Positions 11,712 to 22,259 of a DNA stretch of 64,000 bases are shown in pieces; the first letter of the stretch is position 1; the number at the start of each line of letters is the position of its first letter. The stretch is from Maratus speciosus (taxonomy: Eukaryota; Arthropoda; Arachnida; Araneae; Salticidae): the NCBI GenBank assembly GCA_963932465.1, contig OZ010786.1, positions 272,584,411-272,648,410 of the forward strand. Reading direction: 5' to 3'. Below the pieces are notes generated by a model, which ran no database searches, was not told the origin of the DNA, and saw only the letters and a list, made by a program, of their open reading frames with translations. The position numbers were made by a program, and so were the translations under genes.

Positions 11712-12283
11712 AAATTGTATACATATGGAAAAAATTGCTTGTGAGTATGAAGCAGTAAATAGGTTGCCAGAAAATACTTTGGCAAACTACTTTCTCGCCA
11801 AGAAACTTTTCTCCGAAGTATTGTACATAAGCAATGATTGCTAGAAATGCATTTTTAATTATGATATGCGCTTTTATGTTTCACTATATTTATGCATACT
11901 ATACTGTGTGTATAAATGCTACAGTTCATATGCAGCGCTACACAAAAGAATTCGTAAGGGTTACTGAGTATGAGAGTAAATTGCTTAAAGGTGGTTTGTA
12001 AAAGAGTTATGTATTTTTACACTGAACTGCATTTAGTTTCCTAAGAAATGTTTGTGAAATATAGATAAAATGATATACATGGTCACGCAAAGAATTGGAT
12101 ACATAACCGTCTATGGATGATAATATCTGGAAATGTGATTTCAGTAGTTTTAAGAGTAGTTTAAATTAAATTTTAGCTAAATAGTGGCATGTAATAACGG
12201 TACTATTGGCAATGGACGGTAACTGCTGAAATCAATTTTTAAATTTTTTTATGCGTTTTCTAAAATGTTTACTTAGTTATCTT

Positions 12284-12559
12284 GGTACGTCTTAGTTATC
12301 TCGTCGACCAAATTACTGTCGCCAAATTGTAAGATTAATTGCCAGTAATGGTTGCCATTAATTAATTCATTAAATGCCAATAATGGCCAATAAAACCCAT
12401 TAATTCGACGTTTTATTTGCATTTTTATTAATGTTTTACTAATTTATTTGTTCTTTCGTTATTTAAAATAAAAATTATGTCAATATGTATAATTTGGCGA
12501 GTGATTTGGCGATTTATATAATTTGGCGAAATTGGTCGACGGGATATCTAAGAAGTAAC
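12284..12559. mobile_element. MITE family D in copy 2
   Basis: Begins GGTACGTCTTAGTTATC followed by TCGTCGACC, and ends GGTCGACGGGATATCTAAG. Perfect 8-bp duplication GTTATCTT (12276-12283, 12560-12567). The partial copy at 16017-16030 retains the empty site TTAGTTATCTTATTTACC. Confidence 0.88.
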
Positions 12560-12734
12560 GTTATCTTATTTACCTTATTTCCCTAAATAACGAAGTTTTG
12601 TTAAAGCATTCAGGATGTGTTAAAAAGTGTTTCATATTGTATGCTTAACGCATGATTTTTCTTTCTTCTTTAGTCTTATTTTGCATTTATTTTATTCTTA
12701 ATTTTTTAGTCTTATACTGATTTATAGAAACTTT

Positions 12735-12943
12735 GGCACAGTTGTCATATACGTTATCATATATTGGCGCTATTTTTTCCGACGCCAATTTGGCGAAAAT
12801 ATCAACAGCATAAACAACAACATCCGGATTACCATATCAAGCAAAATTACGACACTTTGGTGCCAGTTAAGTACCCGTTGTGTATATGACAGTGGCGTCA
12901 GAAAAAAATCGCGCCAATATGGGGCGTATATGACATCTGTGCC
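12735..12943. mobile_element. MITE family A, second site in copy 2
   Basis: GGCACAGTTGTCATATACG at the left and the inverse ending GACATCTGTGCC at the right, with TTGGCG blocks inside. Perfect 8-bp duplication GAAACTTT (12727-12734, 12944-12951). Confidence 0.88.
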
Positions 12944-13037
12944 GAAACTTTAATATTTAATGTTTAAACTCTTCGCTCCACTCCCCTTGCATATAGTACA
13001 AACTATAACACGGATATTGCAAAATAATAGACAGTTT

Positions 13038-13722
13038 GGTACTTTTCCACTGCAGGGGGTTTGGCATTTTAAAAAAAAATCTTGGTGTAATTTGGGCATC
13101 AGAAAGTGAGATTTGGGTACTTTGCCGTTATGCGGACACCATTGTCGCCAAGCGTAATAGTTGGCGCAAAACCGTGAATTGAAGCATTTGAAAAATAAAA
13201 GAAAAACCATTGTCGATACTAAAGTGAGCATTTAAAAAATATAACATTTGAAAATTCCAGACTTTTACGAACTATTTCATCAAATCACAAATATATACTT
13301 AAAATAAGGGAACAAATAACTGCTATAAAATAAAGCAATAAAATAAAACTCATATTAAACTGCTGGCATAAAATTACAAATATCTTTTAGCATTTTGAAA
13401 TAATTGGCGCATTAGCATACATTTTGGCATGGTGTCCGTATAACGGAAAAATATCGAGATTTGTTGTCAAATCATATAAACAGCTATGAAAACAAATTTG
13501 ATGAGCGTTTTTGTTTGTTTTATATGTATATTATTGATGTTTTTATGTACAAATTACATCTGTTTCTGTATAAAATTAGAGAAACGGCTTTTTTATGTTA
13601 AATAAATCGTATAAATATCGAAAAAAATGCGTGTGTATATAAAATGAAACAGTGAATAGGTTCCCGGAAAATATGTTACCAAATTTCCTTTTTCGCCAAG
13701 GCACCTATACTGGAAAAGTACC
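13038..13722. mobile_element. MITE family B in copy 2, interrupted by family C
   Basis: GGTACTTTTCCACTGCAGGG at the left and the inverse CCTATACTGGAAAAGTACC at the right, followed inward by TTTGGC and CGCCAA. The uninterrupted form is at 16412-16764. No clear target duplication remains. Confidence 0.7.
13116..13455. mobile_element. MITE family C nested in family B
   Basis: GGTACTTTGCCGTTATGCGG continuing into ACACCATTG at the left. The right end inverts to GATATTTTTCCGTTATACGG continuing into ACACCATGCC. Perfect 8-bp duplication GAGATTTG (13108-13115, 13456-13463). The empty site is at about 16483-16494 (AGTGAGATTTGC) in the family B copy there. Internal GTCGCCAAGCG and TTGGCGCA motifs. Confidence 0.9.
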
Positions 13723-14085
13723 TAAAGCACATTAAAATCGCGCAGTTAGGAGCATAGTACACCGTTGTCTATTGGCGGTTATTTTATTAGTAGCATCGGG
13801 AGGAAGATTTAAAGATGTACTTTAAATTCTCACTCATAGATTTCGAAAAAATATCTTAAAAGAGTGGAGTTTAAATTAAATTTTGGTGACATCCATTATG
13901 AAAGCTTAATGGTTTTAAATGGGAATTTCGCCAAATTAGCCAGCTATCTCCAAGTTGGCCAACATTTGGCGCTACTGTGGTAACCCTGCATTAATATTTT
14001 TCAACAATTACTCATTTCAATGAGGCGGTCCTACCGGAATAGTGAGGGACACACAGAGACTTGGATTTTATATAAATAGATATTT

Positions 14086-14370
14086 AAATGTTTCAATGCT
14101 GTTTTTTTTTTTTTTTTTGTAGTAAATAGGTAGGAAGATATAACTACAGTTATTTTTTTTTCTATTAAGAATGAATTGATTCCTTAGAGAAAGATTGAAA
14201 GCAACATTTCTGTTGCGTCTATCATCCACTGAAACCTATTTAATAAGAAGTATATTATCGTGACATGTGACATTAAATTAATTTTTGTTTTCCTCAAGCT
14301 TCCTCTCTTCCTGTGCTAATTAATATAAAATCGTCAACGTCACAAATTTAAGAATATTTTATTTTAGTTT
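14086..14370. other. Right interior of the hAT element
   Basis: Poly(T) run at 14103-14119, otherwise AT-rich with no coding signature. Confidence 0.5.
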
Positions 14371-14572
14371 ACAGTGTTGAATTCAGGGGGGTGGCCCGGG
14401 GGTGGGACATTCCTCCCCGGAGCAATGCGTTGTCCCCCCCAGAAGATTTGAGATTTTGTGTATTCAATGGTCAAAAAGTGCAATTCCCTCCCCCACGTCG
14501 GAACTCTATAAGGTCCCCACCCCCGGAGCCAAAGAAATCCCGCCCTGAGAAAAGTGCTGAATTCAACACTGT
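14371..14572. mobile_element. GC-rich MITE with perfect 16-bp inverted termini
   Basis: ACAGTGTTGAATTCAG at the left and the exact inverse CTGAATTCAACACTGT at the right. The interior is strikingly rich in G and C homopolymers (GGGGGGTGGCCCGGGGG, then CCCCACCCCCGGAG), unlike everything around it. Left flank TA and right flank TT hint at a decayed TA target. The CAGTG start recalls pogo/mariner-derived elements. The open frame across it is composition-driven and not a gene. Confidence 0.75.
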
Positions 14573-15006
14573 TAGTTTGTATTTTATAATTTTCTCAGTT
14601 ATTCGCAATGTAATTAAATAGTTAAAATGTTACTGATAAATAATGCGTAGGGTAGGAAGAATAGGAAATATACTATTTTTGAAGGAAAATACTTTGAAAC
14701 AAATGGTATAAGTGTAAACATATATCAAAGATTGTTTTCTTTTCTAAAATATTTTTTGTATGAATATACTATATACTTAATTTAATGATGTTGTGTGAAC
14801 ATATCGGTATGAGACATTGATTCGTTGCTCTCTACATCTGTTTTTACTTAAATTGATGCTATTATACCATTCATGTTTCGAAATTAACAATATTTCTATT
14901 TTTTCACAATTTAAGGGAGGTATCGCGATATATCATCAATATAATTATTAACTCGTTGATATATTGCGATATTAAATTTCTGATATCGTCCAGCCCTACT
15001 ATGTAT

Positions 15007-15136
15007 AATTCAAAATGTTTCACCAGTGCAGTAATGCAGGTTGTTGATGTTTGGTCAAAAAATTATAATCTGAACTTAAAAAATCTGCTTGAAAATGTCA
15101 TTTTTTCCACTATGACGTCATATTCATATTTTTAAT

Positions 15137-15169
<33 letters not shown>

Positions 15170-15610
15170 CGATTTCAGTTTCTTCAGTTTCATGTTCCAC
15201 ATGAAAATCATTCAACTAAAAATAGGCAAATTATTATTACTGCTTTTGAATTATTTACAACAATGAAGGAAAAATGTTAAATTTTATTAGAAAATGTCCG
15301 TTGATTCTCAATGGAAAAAGTGAAATTTGGAATTATTAAGAAAAATATTTGAATAATGTAAATAAAAATTAGCCCATTTTACTCTCTAGATTATAATCCA
15401 CCTATATGCAAAGGCATTTTATGATCCGTTTTGATCCTGACGTCTGGCAAATGTTTTTACACTTTGAATTTATAATATTATTAGAATTAGCAAAGAATTA
15501 AAAATGAGTGGCATCAGGGACAAAAAGGTGGGAAGAAAAAATGAAAAAGTTACGAACTCCATAGACTTTTCTATGTTAAATTAACATTGAGAAGTGACAC
15601 TGGAAATAAA
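15007..15610. other. AT-rich sequence with poly(A)
   Basis: A run of about 30 A lies at 15138-15169. No gene or terminal repeats are seen. Confidence 0.5.
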
Positions 15611-15638
15611 TAAGTATTGCGCTGCCGCGCAATACTTA
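15611..15638. repeat. Perfect 12-bp hairpin at a repeat junction
   Basis: TAAGTATTGCGC pairs with GCGCAATACTTA around a TGCC loop. It abuts the start of the truncated large-repeat copy. Confidence 0.85.
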
Positions 15639-16126
15639 AATATACTGTGTGTATAAATGTTGTAAGTCATATACAGGGATACACAAAATAATTCGTAATG
15701 GTTATTGGGTATGATTGCAAATTGCTTAAATGTGGTTTTTAAAGGAGTTATGCAATTTTACACTGAGCTGCATTTAGTTTACTAAGAAATGTTTGTAGAA
15801 TATAGATAAAATGATATACAGGGTCATGCAAAGAATTGGATACATAACAGTCTATGGATGATAAGATCTGGAAATGTGATTTCAGTAGTTTTAAGAGTGT
15901 TTTAGTTTAAATTAAATTTTAGCTAAATAGTGGGGGTGTCATAACGGTACTATTGGCAATGGACGGTAACTGCTGAAATAATTTTTTTAAATTTTTATGC
16001 GTTTTCTGAAATGTTTACTTAGTTATCTTATTTACCTTATTTCTCTAAATAATAACGAAATTTTGTTAAAGCATTCAGGAAATATTGGAAAGTGCTTAAT
16101 ATTCTTTGTTTAACGCATGATTTTTC

Positions 16127-16320
16127 GGCACAGATATCATATATTGGTGCGATTTTTTTTGACGCCAATGTCACATTCGCAACGGTTACTTAACTGGCGC
16201 CAATGTGTCACTATTTTGCTTGATATGGTAACTCGTATGTTGTTGTTTATGCTCTTGATATTTTCGCCAAATTGGGGTCGGAAAAATCGCGCCAACAAAG
16301 GCGTATACAACATCTGTGCC
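16127..16320. mobile_element. MITE family A
   Basis: GGCACAGATATCATATATTG at the left and the inverse ending CATCTGTGCC at the right, with TTGGGGTCGG and CGCGCCAA inside. The left flank is deleted relative to copy 2. The right flank TGAACTTT resembles the GAAACTTT duplication there. Confidence 0.75.
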
Positions 16321-16411
16321 TGAACTTTAATATTTAATGTTTAAACTCTTCCCCCCCCCCTTGCATATAGTACAAACTATAGCACAGATAGCGCAAAATA
16401 ATAGACAGTTT

Positions 16412-16764
16412 GGTACTTTTCCACTATAGGGACTTTGGCGTTTTTTAAAAAAAGCTTGGTGTAACTGGGGCATCAGAAAGTGAGATTTGCTGTTAAATCA
16501 TATAAAGAGCTATGAAAATAAACTTGATGAGCTTTTTTGTTTGTTTTCTGTGTTTATTTTATATGTATATTATTGAAGTTTTTATGTTCAAATTACTTCT
16601 GTTTCTGTATAAAATTAGATAAATGGTATTTTTTTATGTTAAATAAATCGTATAATTATCGAAAGAAAATGCGCGTGTATATAAAATGAAATAGGGGATA
16701 AGTTCCCCGAAAATATGTTGCCAAATGCCCTTTTTCGCCAAAGCACCTATACTGGAAAAGTACC
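16412..16764. mobile_element. MITE family B, uninterrupted
   Basis: GGTACTTTTCCACTATAGGG then ACTTTGGCG at the left, inverse CGCCAAAGCACCTATACTGG then AAAAGTACC at the right. This is the reference form without the family C insertion. Confidence 0.8.
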
Positions 16765-17208
16765 TAAAACACGTTAAAATCGCACAGTTAGGAACTCAGA
16801 CCTCAGCCAGTACAGCGTCGTCTATTGGTGTTTATTTATTAGCAGCATCGGGAGGTAGATGTAAAGATGTACATTTTCGTATATTACACTCTAAATTATC
16901 ACCAATAGATTTTGAAAAAAATATTTTAAAAGAGTGGAGTTTAAATTAAATTGCGGTGACCTCTTTTACGAAAGATTAATGGTTTTAAATAGGAATTTTG
17001 CCAAATTGGCCAGCTATCGCCAAGTTGGCTTCATATATGACAACTTATTTTTGTCGCCAAATTTGGCGATATTTCGCCCAGTTGGCCAACATTTGGCGCG
17101 ACTGGGGTAACCCTGCATTAGTATTTTTTAATAATTACTCATTTCAATGAGGCGGTCCTACCGGAATTGTGAGGGACACACAGAGACTTGGATTTTATAT
17201 AAATAGAT

Positions 17209-17539
17209 ACATTTATATTACTCAGCTCATTTGCAAAATTTGACTCTTTATCTATTGAGTAATAAATCCTAATCGCGTTAGTATTAAATACTTTAAGAAA
17301 ATAACATGAAGCTATTTCTAAAGCAGTATTGCTTGTCAATAAAAATTAAATAATAATGTAAATGACATAGGAAATTACAAAACAAATAAAAATAGAACAT
17401 AAAATTGATGGTAGAAGTATTTTTATTCATTATAAGCTATTGGCTTACTACAACATTTACAAAAAGTTCAACTGGAAAAATTAAATAAATGTTGATGCGA
17501 TGAAAATATCACGCCTATATGATAAAAGCTCCAATCTGG
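17209..17539. other. AT-rich spacer
   Basis: No gene, repeat pair or RNA recognised. Confidence 0.4.
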
Positions 17540-17863
17540 TAACCCTGTACGTTCCATTTTTCTAGTAGTATGAGGATTTTAATCTAAGTCCACACGCATG
17601 CACAGTTTCTTATTTTAGATATAACGGTTAGGATCGGCGAAAATGAGAGCGGAGACAATGAATTAGAAGGGGATGAGATTCTATAAAGAAAATTGATGTA
17701 AATGAAACATCACAATAAAATTATATCTTTCAGTTAGAGCATGGAGCGTAATGTCGAATAACTTGAGATAGGCTATTTCCTCCCGAATGAATATCCATAA
17801 GCTGATAGTTAATCCTGTACGTAATAAAAAATTTAATTAGGAACATGCCGATGGAAAACTCGT

Positions 17864-18238
17864 CAGCTGTTGCATTTAAATAAGTGATAGGTGCTGCTCT
17901 CTGGATCCTGCATTACCCCTTCAGGTCATCAGCTGACAATTTTTCCACTGAGATATAGCCAGCTGACATGTTTATTTATTTAAAATAGCATATATACTGT
18001 CATCAGATAAATTTTCAATTGAGAGTAAATCATTGAATAAATGTATATTTTTTATGTTTGTGTGACCAGCTGACGTATTATCCACCACTTTAAAATCAGC
18101 TGACTTTTTTTCTGCAAGGTATTGGGTTAACTGTCATTTCCTAAATTTTCAATCGGGAGGAAATGACTAATTTTTTTCTTCTTTTTTTACGTGCGTGGGA
18201 GGCTACCGCTGCTTAACCCGCACACGGAACCTCAGCTG
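17864..18238. other. Cluster of six CAGCTG palindromes
   Basis: CAGCTG occurs at 17864, 17930, 17960, 18067, 18097 and 18233, and five of the six are followed by AC. Two pairs are each spaced exactly 30 bp. Four CAGCTG sites survive in the inverted paralogue (2768, 2901, 2931, 3068), again with one pair 30 bp apart. The hexamer is also an E-box core. Whether it binds a transposase or a host factor is unknown. Confidence 0.75.
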
Positions 18239-18339
18239 ACGTTCACGAGGCTTCATGGCACAACTATCTGAAGCATTTTACAAGTTATAGGCGGAGAGGA
18301 ACTTGGTCATGAAAATCTGTCGCTGGCTGGCGGACTTTA

Positions 18340-20158
18340 TTTTCATGCCGAGAAACAAATCGGAGCGATCAGTAAATCACCTGACCACTCTCTTTCGTTC
18401 AGCTAAGCGCAGTAGTCAGGCGCTACAATCATCTGCGAGTACAGAGGATTTTAACTCGTTTAAAGCAGTACACTTTTAATTAGTGTGCGGTCTTTAGTTG
18501 CTTGCACTGCAATCGTGTTTAAAGGAATTTGTATTGTGTTTTTTGTGCATTTTGTCATCGTTTTCTAATATAAGATATTGGTAACTGTTTGGAATGACAA
18601 TATCAGCGCAGTCAAAGTTTTCAAGTCGACAAATGCCCTATTTTTGGAACACAGAAGAATTTTTTACGCGTGCTGCCAACTCATGAAGACATCATAATAT
18701 GTTACGCTCACAAGAGATGATTGCGAAACTGTTGGAAACAAAAAATCATGCTTTTCAGTTATTTCAGAAACTGTTGATTTCAAGATGGAAAATTTATACA
18801 TCGATATATCCATCTCTTTAGTTTTACATAAACGTGTTTGTGATATGATACACACATACCATGAAAAATATCGACCAATCATGAAAATTATAAAACGTCT
18901 TATAAAAGCAAGATTACTCTCGAAAATATTGGAACTTTAAAATGGAAGAAAAACCATTTTTTCACATATCTGCCTGTAAATGCGCGATTTTTAAGGAGTG
19001 TAATTGTCCGAAAGAAAGCAAAGTTCCTACAAAGGACCAGGTGTTCCTCATTGACAAAGAACGGAAAGAAAAATGTTCATTGGAATTGTTGATGTTCCAG
19101 AAAGAAAACGGCTCTAGAAACCTCAAATGCGAAAAAGACAGGATACTATTCGATATGCAAAACAGGCGTCTCCTGCTTCTGCTTCAAGCTGTTCAGTGGA
19201 TAATTAAAGGGAAAATGAAATAGAAGATATGATGGAGGAGGAGATAGGGGAAAAGGTAGGCACCAAACACAGGTCTTATACAGTGTCTCTTCTGCAGTTA
19301 AGAAGGAGTATTCAAATGCGTTTAAAACTAGATAACTTGTCGGTAAAAGATATGGTGTATCCAACACAGCCACGTCTGATGTTGCATTGAGTATTATGCA
19401 AGATTTGGGTTTAATATCGGAATCAGATACCAAATTTCGTCACAGACAAAAATAAAATATCAAGGAAAAATAGAGAATTTACAAAACATTAGTCTCAAAA
19501 TAAAATGTTCAACTCTATCTGGCCTTTATTTTGATGGACGGCAGGACAAAACTTTAACATCAGAAACACTCGAGGACAAACAGTTCCAAAGAACAATTGT
19601 AGAAGCGCATTACTGTATTGTATCAGAACCTGGTTCTACGTACATGGGAAATATTGCACCTGAAAGTGGATTAATCTTGATATATCTAATAGCACTTACG
19701 AAAACGTAACAAGTGCTTTATTGGATGATTTTAGCAACCTTATTGTTCTCTGGTGTCACGGCACAGTAGTGAACACAGGTATGTCTAATGGTGTAATTAG
19801 CAGTCTTGAATTGAAACTACAGAGACCAATCCAATGGATTATCTGCTTATTTCTGCTTATTATCTGCTTATCTGCTTATTTCTGCTTATTATCTGCTTAC
19901 CTGATTATTTCATATATTTACCAACATATCATCTTAGAAAATGATGACGAAATGCACAAAACCACAAGACAAATTCTTTTAAAAACGACTGCAGTGCAAG
20001 CAACTATAAACACCGCACACTAATTAAAAGTATACTACTTTAAACGAGTTGAAATCGGTTGCTACTCGCATATGCACCTGTCTACTGCGCTTAGCCTGAC
20101 AAAAAAGAATGGTTAGGGGATTTACTGGTCGCTCCGATTTGTTTCTGGACATGAAAAC
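18340..20158 (+). mobile_element. DNA transposon with ~185-bp inverted repeats around a CxC/CHGT gene
   Basis: The left arm (18340-18525) and right arm (19981-20158) are imperfect inverted copies. Matching blocks are TTTTCATG, AGAAACAAATCGGAGCGA, AGTAAATC, CTAAGCGCAGTAG, ACTCGTTTAAAG, ACTTTTAATTAGTGTGCGG and GTTGCTTGCACTGCA. The paralogue 2249-4190 reads straight across the site (near 2660-2690) without this segment, so it is an insertion. The only gene remnant between the arms is the pseudogene at 18640-19920. Confidence 0.75.
18640..19920 (+). pseudogene. Broken gene of an uncharacterised arthropod transposon-like family
   Basis: Several frames together give one recognisable protein. An N-terminal helical stretch (18780-18935) includes VCDMIHTYHEKYR. 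After a frameshift, 18942-19223 encodes FHISACKCAIFKECNCPKE followed by SKVPTKDQVFLIDKERKEKC, a CxC...CxC cluster then a basic DQR-like segment. Then come RYGVSNTATSDVALSIMQDL (about 19345-19405), LSGLYFDGRQDKTL (about 19517), CIVSEPGSTYMG (about 19615) and, at 19721-19860, LWCHGTVVNTG followed by LKLQRPIQWIICLF. From memory, proteins with FDG, SEPG, CDGT..NTG and RPLQW blocks in this order are frequent uncharacterised entries in insect and spider genomes. Here the usual Asp of CDGT is His, which would remove a putative catalytic residue. At least three frameshifts and stops make this copy dead. Identification is by motif order only. Confidence 0.6.
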
Positions 20159-20585
20159 ATGGGTCTTCCACTTTTTTGGCAGAATGCCAAAACAAGTCTG
20201 TCTGGATTGTGCATTGAGTGAGCAGTAAACCGTTATGCGGAACAGTACCAAAATGCGTCAAAATGTCCAAAATTCGATGCCGATGAGGCGGCAGAATATA
20301 TTAATCTATAATTCTAAAAAAAATTTTGGTTGTTGTTGTTCAAACATAGAACTTTTAAGCACTACCCAGAAAACCGATTAAAGAAATGTGTGATCATTTA
20401 TTAACTTTTCTATTTTAATCATTTTGAGTAGAATTTTCGGAACTTTCGGCCCACTGAGGCAACAGAAGATATCGACCCACTGTTTTAAGATTCCGCAAAC
20501 TTTTTAATGAAGGGAGTTCTCAAATTTTCCACACTACCACTAAAAGATTCGAGAAATTTCGATTTTTTCGATACGCCCTTACATA

Positions 20586-21270
20586 CAGTCTATACACGAC
20601 CTTTTGGGATACTCTGTATACATGAGATATGTTGTAAAATTACACCAGTCCTTAGTTAATGAAATTAATGATTATTTTATTTTGCATTTTATAACTTTTT
20701 TAGAACAGAAATAATTGAAGCAGTATTATTGTCTAGTAATAATTTAGTTTCACACCTATACGATAGAAATATAGAATTTTATTATTATTATATTTCTTTC
20801 AAGTTTTGTCATTTCAAAAAGCGGAAAAAACGATATTGAACACGATAATTCAAAAGAAAGTATCGATTCTTTATACAATACTGTTATTTCACCGGTATAT
20901 TGATAAATTTTAGTAGTATTTACTATTATTGTAAAAATTGTAATGATAAATTGAATATGTTCTTTCACTCAGAAGTAATTCATAATGAAATAAGAATCAG
21001 CTTTAGTATAATACAACAAAAAGTATTTCCTAGGTCACATAAAATGCATTTAAAAAATGGTGTATTGACAGAAATTTTATTCGTGATTAATTAATACATT
21101 TTATCAGATTAAGACTAGAACGACCGGAAATTTTGTTCCAATCATGTAAGAATAATTCATGCAGAAATTTCATTTAATACTATTTAACTTATTAACTTAT
21201 TTCTTGTTGGTGTATATTAGACTTATTTTATAAAGCAAGTTCTGATATCAATCGGAATATAATGAAATTA
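20586..21270. other. AT-rich sequence without recognisable gene
   Basis: Two short overlapping open frames (20756-20968 minus, 20900-21094 plus) have AT-driven composition and no known motif. Confidence 0.4.
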
Positions 21271-21896
21271 TACACACTGTAAAACAAAATTCTGTATTTT
21301 ACAACAAACGTGGTGGTAACCCGGCTGCCAACACAGTTGCTGTAAAATTTAAAAACTGCTGTCTTTAAGAGTGCTGTAAAATTTCTCTAATCTGGCAAAG
21401 TGACTTTGCTATAAGTAGCGTGGTGCACGTGACAGAATGAATTCTATTTTTACTTCATGTGTTGCTTGAATTTGATTTCACAGCATCGGTACTTGAAAAA
21501 TTACAAAAAAAAAAAGTGAAGGGAAAATGACAAATTTTTCCACAGTGAAGATCAAGATGACCGCCATGGTCGTTATAATGTTAACTGAAAATTAAAATGA
21601 GCAAAGAAATTCTATGTTTTAGTGCATATAAATAAAAATGTCATGCGATTTTAATTTATTATAAATGAAAATTACATAAAATGTAAAACAACTTTTTATT
21701 AAAGAAAAAGTGCTGATAGAAATTAATACAAAAATATGTTACATGAAACAGAATTTTGCGATGATTTATATCATTATTTAACAATCAAAGGTTACTTCTT
21801 TCGAAATAAAACGGTGGAAGCATATCTAAGGCGAATAGGATAAGGTAGTACAAGAATGAGCGGTGTACAAGAATACGCAGAGCTATTATATCACCC
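21271..21896. other. Unassigned sequence with CTGTAAAA repeats
   Basis: CTGTAAAA-type motifs recur at 21277-21390 next to AACCCGGCTGCC. A similar set occurs at 42868-43250, suggesting a shared decayed element. No termini are defined. Confidence 0.35.
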
Positions 21897-22022
21897 GAAA
21901 ACAGAGTTTTACATTTAGCTACAGTTCTAAACAATGTAATTACATGATAAGATTATGGCGAAAACAGAGTTTTACATTTAGCTACAGTTCTAAACAATAT
22001 AATTACATGATAAGATTATGGC
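21897..22022 (+). repeat. Tandem duplication, 63 bp x 2
   Basis: The unit beginning GAAAACAGAGTTTTACATTT is present twice (21897-21959, 21960-22022) with a single base difference near the centre (AATGTAATT against AATATAATT). The period is a multiple of three, so the small open frame 21863-22063 repeats 21 residues. I see no sign that the frame is a gene. Confidence 0.9.
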
Positions 22023-22259
22023 GAAAAAAATCTGCATATTTTAGAGACATCTTTAAAGATTGATAAAAAGTGATTTGAGACTTCTCGTCAAAATATTTTT
22101 CGTTTTTGAAAACTTGTTCATATTAAGGATTACAAAGGTAATTTACTTCTTTTGATTTTTATGGATTAGGTTATTATTGGACTACTTGTCACTTAAGTTA
22201 TTTGGATTCATTTATCAACAGATGACATTACTGATGTTTCGATATTCAGTGACGATAGT

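Larger units (their letters stand above)
9675..14085 (+). repeat. Large TA-flanked repeat family, copy 2 (fullest copy)
   Basis: Runs from CTAGAAAGGTAGCCCGTC next to a TA run to GGACACACAGAGACTTGG and TTTTATATAAATAGATA. It is inserted inside the hAT element and possibly flanked by TATTTA. Collinear with copies 1 and 3. It holds family A', A (twice), B, C and D palindromic insertions. I see no coding region. The 3'-end-only copy at 15639-17208 shares its last 1.5 kb, a 5'-truncation pattern that would suit a retroelement, but this is inference. Confidence 0.8.
8796..14998. mobile_element. hAT-type element, split by a large repeat
   Basis: Termini TAGGGCTGG at the left and the inverse CCAGCCCTA at the right. 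Subterminal ATATCGATATTG-like sequence occurs on both sides (8810-8885 and 14918-14990). The perfect 8-bp target duplication CTATGTAT lies at 8788-8795 and 14999-15006. TAGGGCTGGA plus an 8-bp duplication is the known signature of hAT elements. Its own interior is about 880 bp on the left and 900 bp on the right. The rest is the inserted repeat 9675-14085. No hAT transposase block is recognised, so it is either nonautonomous or too decayed. Confidence 0.8.
15639..17208 (+). repeat. Large repeat family, 5'-truncated copy
   Basis: Homologous to the last ~1.5 kb of copies 2 and 3, starting at ACTGTGTGTATAAATG and ending with the conserved GGACACACAGAGACTTGG and TTTTATATAAATAGATA. It lacks the family C and D insertions, so it supplies their empty sites. 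It retains family B (16412-16764) and a family A element (16127-16320). Confidence 0.8.
17540..20585 (+). repeat. Host repeat of the nested TIR transposon; direct paralogue of 2249-4190
   Basis: From GGTAACCCTGTACG to CGAAAAAATCGAAATTTCTC-related sequence (the end reads CGATTTTTTCGATACGCCC). Inverted relative to 2249-4190. It contains a cluster of CAGCTG hexamers (17864-18238) and the inserted transposon 18340-20158. A short acidic open frame (17636-17689, ENESGDNELEGDEIL then stop) may be a degraded 3' exon. Confidence 0.7.

Noticed and set aside
12950..13231. 93-codon minus-strand frame, also seen at 56725-57084 (119 codons)
   Set aside because: It spans the nested family B and C MITEs, its length tracks the insertion, and it has no domain. 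Duplicated only because the repeat is duplicated.
14391..14621. 76-codon Pro-rich frame
   Set aside because: Produced by the C/G runs of the 200-bp MITE. No independent support.
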